From Gemmatimonadales bacterium (GTDB lineage: Bacteria > Gemmatimonadota > Gemmatimonadetes > Gemmatimonadales > GWC2-71-9), in the NCBI GenBank assembly GCA_025934955.1, contig JAICWE010000010.1:1-64000 (forward strand): DNA of 64,000 nt, in the 5' to 3' direction. The position numbers were made by a program, and so were the translations under genes. Under the pieces are notes generated by a model. The model had not been told where the DNA came from and ran no database searches. It was given only the letters and a program-made list of their open reading frames with translations. Of the stretch, positions 62,606 through 64,000 are shown piece by piece. Numbering within the stretch: position 1 is the first letter of the stretch; each line of letters begins with the position of its first letter.

Positions 62606-63622
62606 ATGCTCGACGAGCATGCCCCCGTGGCCCTTCAGCAACAGATCGTCCGGCTTCGGCGGTCGCACGGTGAACTGCGCGTGCAGCAGCTGCTCGAGGA
62701 TCTCGACCGGCACGGCGACGTCATCGACGATCCGGTTCTCTGGCTTGACACCGCGGCGAAACGCCGATTCCGCTATACACCGATCGAAGCGGTTCAGCGA
62801 TGCACTTGTGGTGCGGATACCATCGTGCCGGTCGGGCGCTTCGTGTATTGGAACCTGCTTGGGATCTGCCGGTGCGCCACCTGCGGTGTCCTGCTCGCCT
62901 CGCCCCGCCTCACCGATGCGGCCATGCGCGGCATATTCGGCTCCTCGTACTTCAAGTCCCAGCCGCCCGCGTTCTGGGGCGAGCGCCGCGAGCCGATCTT
63001 TGCGGAAATTCTGGCGCTGCTCCATCGCTATGAGTGCCGCACGGTGTTTGACGTGGGTGCGGCGTACGGACACCTCCTCGCCTACCTCTGCACGTCGGCC
63101 ATCTCCGGCGCGGGCTGCGAAGTCTCCGGACCGACGGTAGCTTGGGGTCGGGCGAATCTGGGCGTGGACCTGCATCTCGGGAGCGTGCAGGAGGTCGTCG
63201 CGACCGGAATCGGGAGCACGTTCGCTGCGGTCGTCTCGCTCGATACGCTCTACTACACGGCAAGTCCGGTTGACGAGCTCCGCGCCATGCGCCGCTTGCT
63301 GCGCCCCGGTGGCGTGCTCGTGCTTCGCCTGCGGAACGGACTGCGGAGCCTGGCGCGCGCACTGATGCACCGCCCCGGGCGGATTGGCGCGCCGGTCATG
63401 CCCGCGGGGCACCTGTGGGCCTTCACCCCGACCGCAATGCGGAGACTGCTGGCGTTTGCCGGGTTCGAGGTGCTGGAGACTGGTCCGGCTGCGTACTCCC
63501 GCACCAGTCTCCTTCCGTTGCATGGCGCGGCCTGTGCCACCAGCCGCGCGGCGGCCCGCGTCGGCATTCCGCTTTTCACCAGGAGCTTCAATATCGTCGC
63601 CCGCGCGAGTGATGGCGGCTGA
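62606..63622 (+). CDS. SAM-dependent methyltransferase with N-terminal zinc-type motif
   Basis: A 338-residue protein. An N-terminal segment holds CTCG and CRCATCG cysteines (zinc site, usual in Methyltransf_13/23-like sugar methyltransferases). A class I Rossmann methyltransferase follows: TVFDVGAAYGHLLAYL (SAM loop), VVSLDTLYY, and MRRLLRPGGVLVLRLRNG. ATG 62606 is preferred, with AAGGG 7 bases upstream; a GTG directly precedes it. Base composition looks somewhat less GC-rich than the neighbours. Overlaps the next gene by 11 bases. Confidence 0.85.
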   Translation: MLDEHAPVALQQQIVRLRRSHGELRVQQLLEDLDRHGDVIDDPVLWLDTAAKRRFRYTPIEAVQRCTCGADTIVPVGRFVYWNLLGICRCATCGVLLASPRLTDAAMRGIFGSSYFKSQPPAFWGERREPIFAEILALLHRYECRTVFDVGAAYGHLLAYLCTSAISGAGCEVSGPTVAWGRANLGVDLHLGSVQEVVATGIGSTFAAVVSLDTLYYTASPVDELRAMRRLLRPGGVLVLRLRNGLRSLARALMHRPGRIGAPVMPAGHLWAFTPTAMRRLLAFAGFEVLETGPAAYSRTSLLPLHGAACATSRAAARVGIPLFTRSFNIVARASDGG

Positions 63623-64000
63623 GTCGATCTCGGTCGCACCGTCGGCTGCACCAGCCGCCGAGTGGGACACCTTCGTGATGGCGCAGCGCGGCTTCACCGC
63701 CTTTCATCTGTACGCGTGGCGCGGCATCGTCGAGCGCGCATTTCATCACGAATGCCTCTACTTCGAAGCGCGCGATGCCAGCGGCCGGCTTGCTGGCGTG
63801 CTGCCGCTCGTCCGGGTTCGGAGCACCATCTTCGGCCACTATCTCGTCTCGATGCCGTTCCTCAACTACGGCGGCCCGCTCGGCACGGGGGAGGCGGTGA
63901 GTGCGCTTGCGAAAAGGGCGGTGGAGCTCGCCGAGCACGACGGCGTGAAGCTCCTTGAGCTGCGCAGCCGCATCGAGCAGCCGCTGCCGCTCCGCGTCTC
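63612..64000 (+). CDS. FemAB-like acyltransferase of XrtA/PEP-CTERM type, 3' end outside window
   Basis: An open frame of 129 residues running off the window end. Features EWDTFVMAQRGFTAFHLYAWRGIVERAFHH, RLAGVLPLVRVRSTIFGHYLVSMPFLNYGGPL match the N-terminal half of FemAB/GNAT-fold proteins associated with XrtA exopolysaccharide loci. Such proteins transfer aminoacyl or acyl groups. The ATG lies inside the end of the methyltransferase gene, suggesting translational coupling. Confidence 0.8.
   Translation, partial: MAAESISVAPSAAPAAEWDTFVMAQRGFTAFHLYAWRGIVERAFHHECLYFEARDASGRLAGVLPLVRVRSTIFGHYLVSMPFLNYGGPLGTGEAVSALAKRAVELAEHDGVKLLELRSRIEQPLPLRV

Overview
The window is GC-rich (about 70% by eye) bacterial chromosome with dense, mostly ATGA/GTGA/TGATG-coupled genes. 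Nothing in it is plasmid-like or phage-like, and I see no tRNA, rRNA, CRISPR array or insertion sequence. The gene mix suggests a diderm soil-type bacterium: a PorX-like response regulator with a PglZ domain, an FTR1-cytochrome c fusion, a GH18/NodB/GT2 trimodular protein, NtrC and hybrid-kinase signalling, and an XrtA/PEP-CTERM-style exopolysaccharide locus. Gemmatimonadota is my best guess, but this is inference from gene content and style only.

Layout. (1) 1-9169 (+): lipid kinase (5' cut by the window), sigma-54 activator, zinc-ribbon peptide, NlpC/P60 protein, HAD phosphatase, CYTH protein, membrane protein, AcpS and a 1154-residue GH18-deacetylase-glycosyltransferase. (2) 9245-15880 (+): cytochrome c-FTR1 iron permease with a Fur-box-like palindrome over its start codon, then a peptide-binding protein coupled to a hybrid histidine kinase. 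(3) 15881-16215: a gene-free stretch with two strong terminator hairpins and, between them, a chain of hairpins whose G.U pairs all favour the plus strand; it is a candidate structured RNA. (4) 16216-31339 (-): a long housekeeping run read from the right: yebC, ruvC, ruvA, zinc ribbon, ruvB, queA, dinB-like, a wrecked Ser/Thr kinase pseudogene, tgt, yajC, def, fmt, tenI-like, thiS, thiG, rsmB, PASTA protein, rpe, tlpA-like, tsaD, lgt. It covers recombination repair, queuosine, translation maturation, thiazole synthesis and lipoprotein modification. (5) 31464-46940, mixed strands: lipoprotein, PorX-like regulator with two glycosyltransferases, patatin-ferredoxin fusion, lone DppC-type permease, class V aminotransferase, tyrS, PBP1A, amidohydrolase, argR, HNH nuclease preceded by a pseudoknot-forming leader, and a VanZ-like protein. 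(6) 47203-64000 (+): one continuous exopolysaccharide operon with an epimerase, GT4 and GT2 transferases, two polysaccharide deacetylases, an asparagine-synthase-type amidotransferase, a GlpD-like oxidoreductase, a flippase, a GT2 pseudo-enzyme, a methyltransferase and a FemAB-like protein cut by the window end. The exosortase itself is not in view.

Regulation. Several genes have a TAnnnT-type -10 element ending 6-8 bases before the start codon, which would give leaderless or nearly leaderless mRNAs (31464, 32392, 32416, 40721, 40787). Others have clear Shine-Dalgarno sequences (917, 29274, 38274, 51658). Two divergent gene pairs have overlapping back-to-back promoters.

Most noteworthy: the structured RNA candidate at 15930-16142, the interleaved inverted repeats at 44860-44939, the patatin-ferredoxin fusion, the GT2 pseudo-enzyme next to an intact GT2, the multiply deleted kinase pseudogene, and a recurrent octamer CGTTAGGC.
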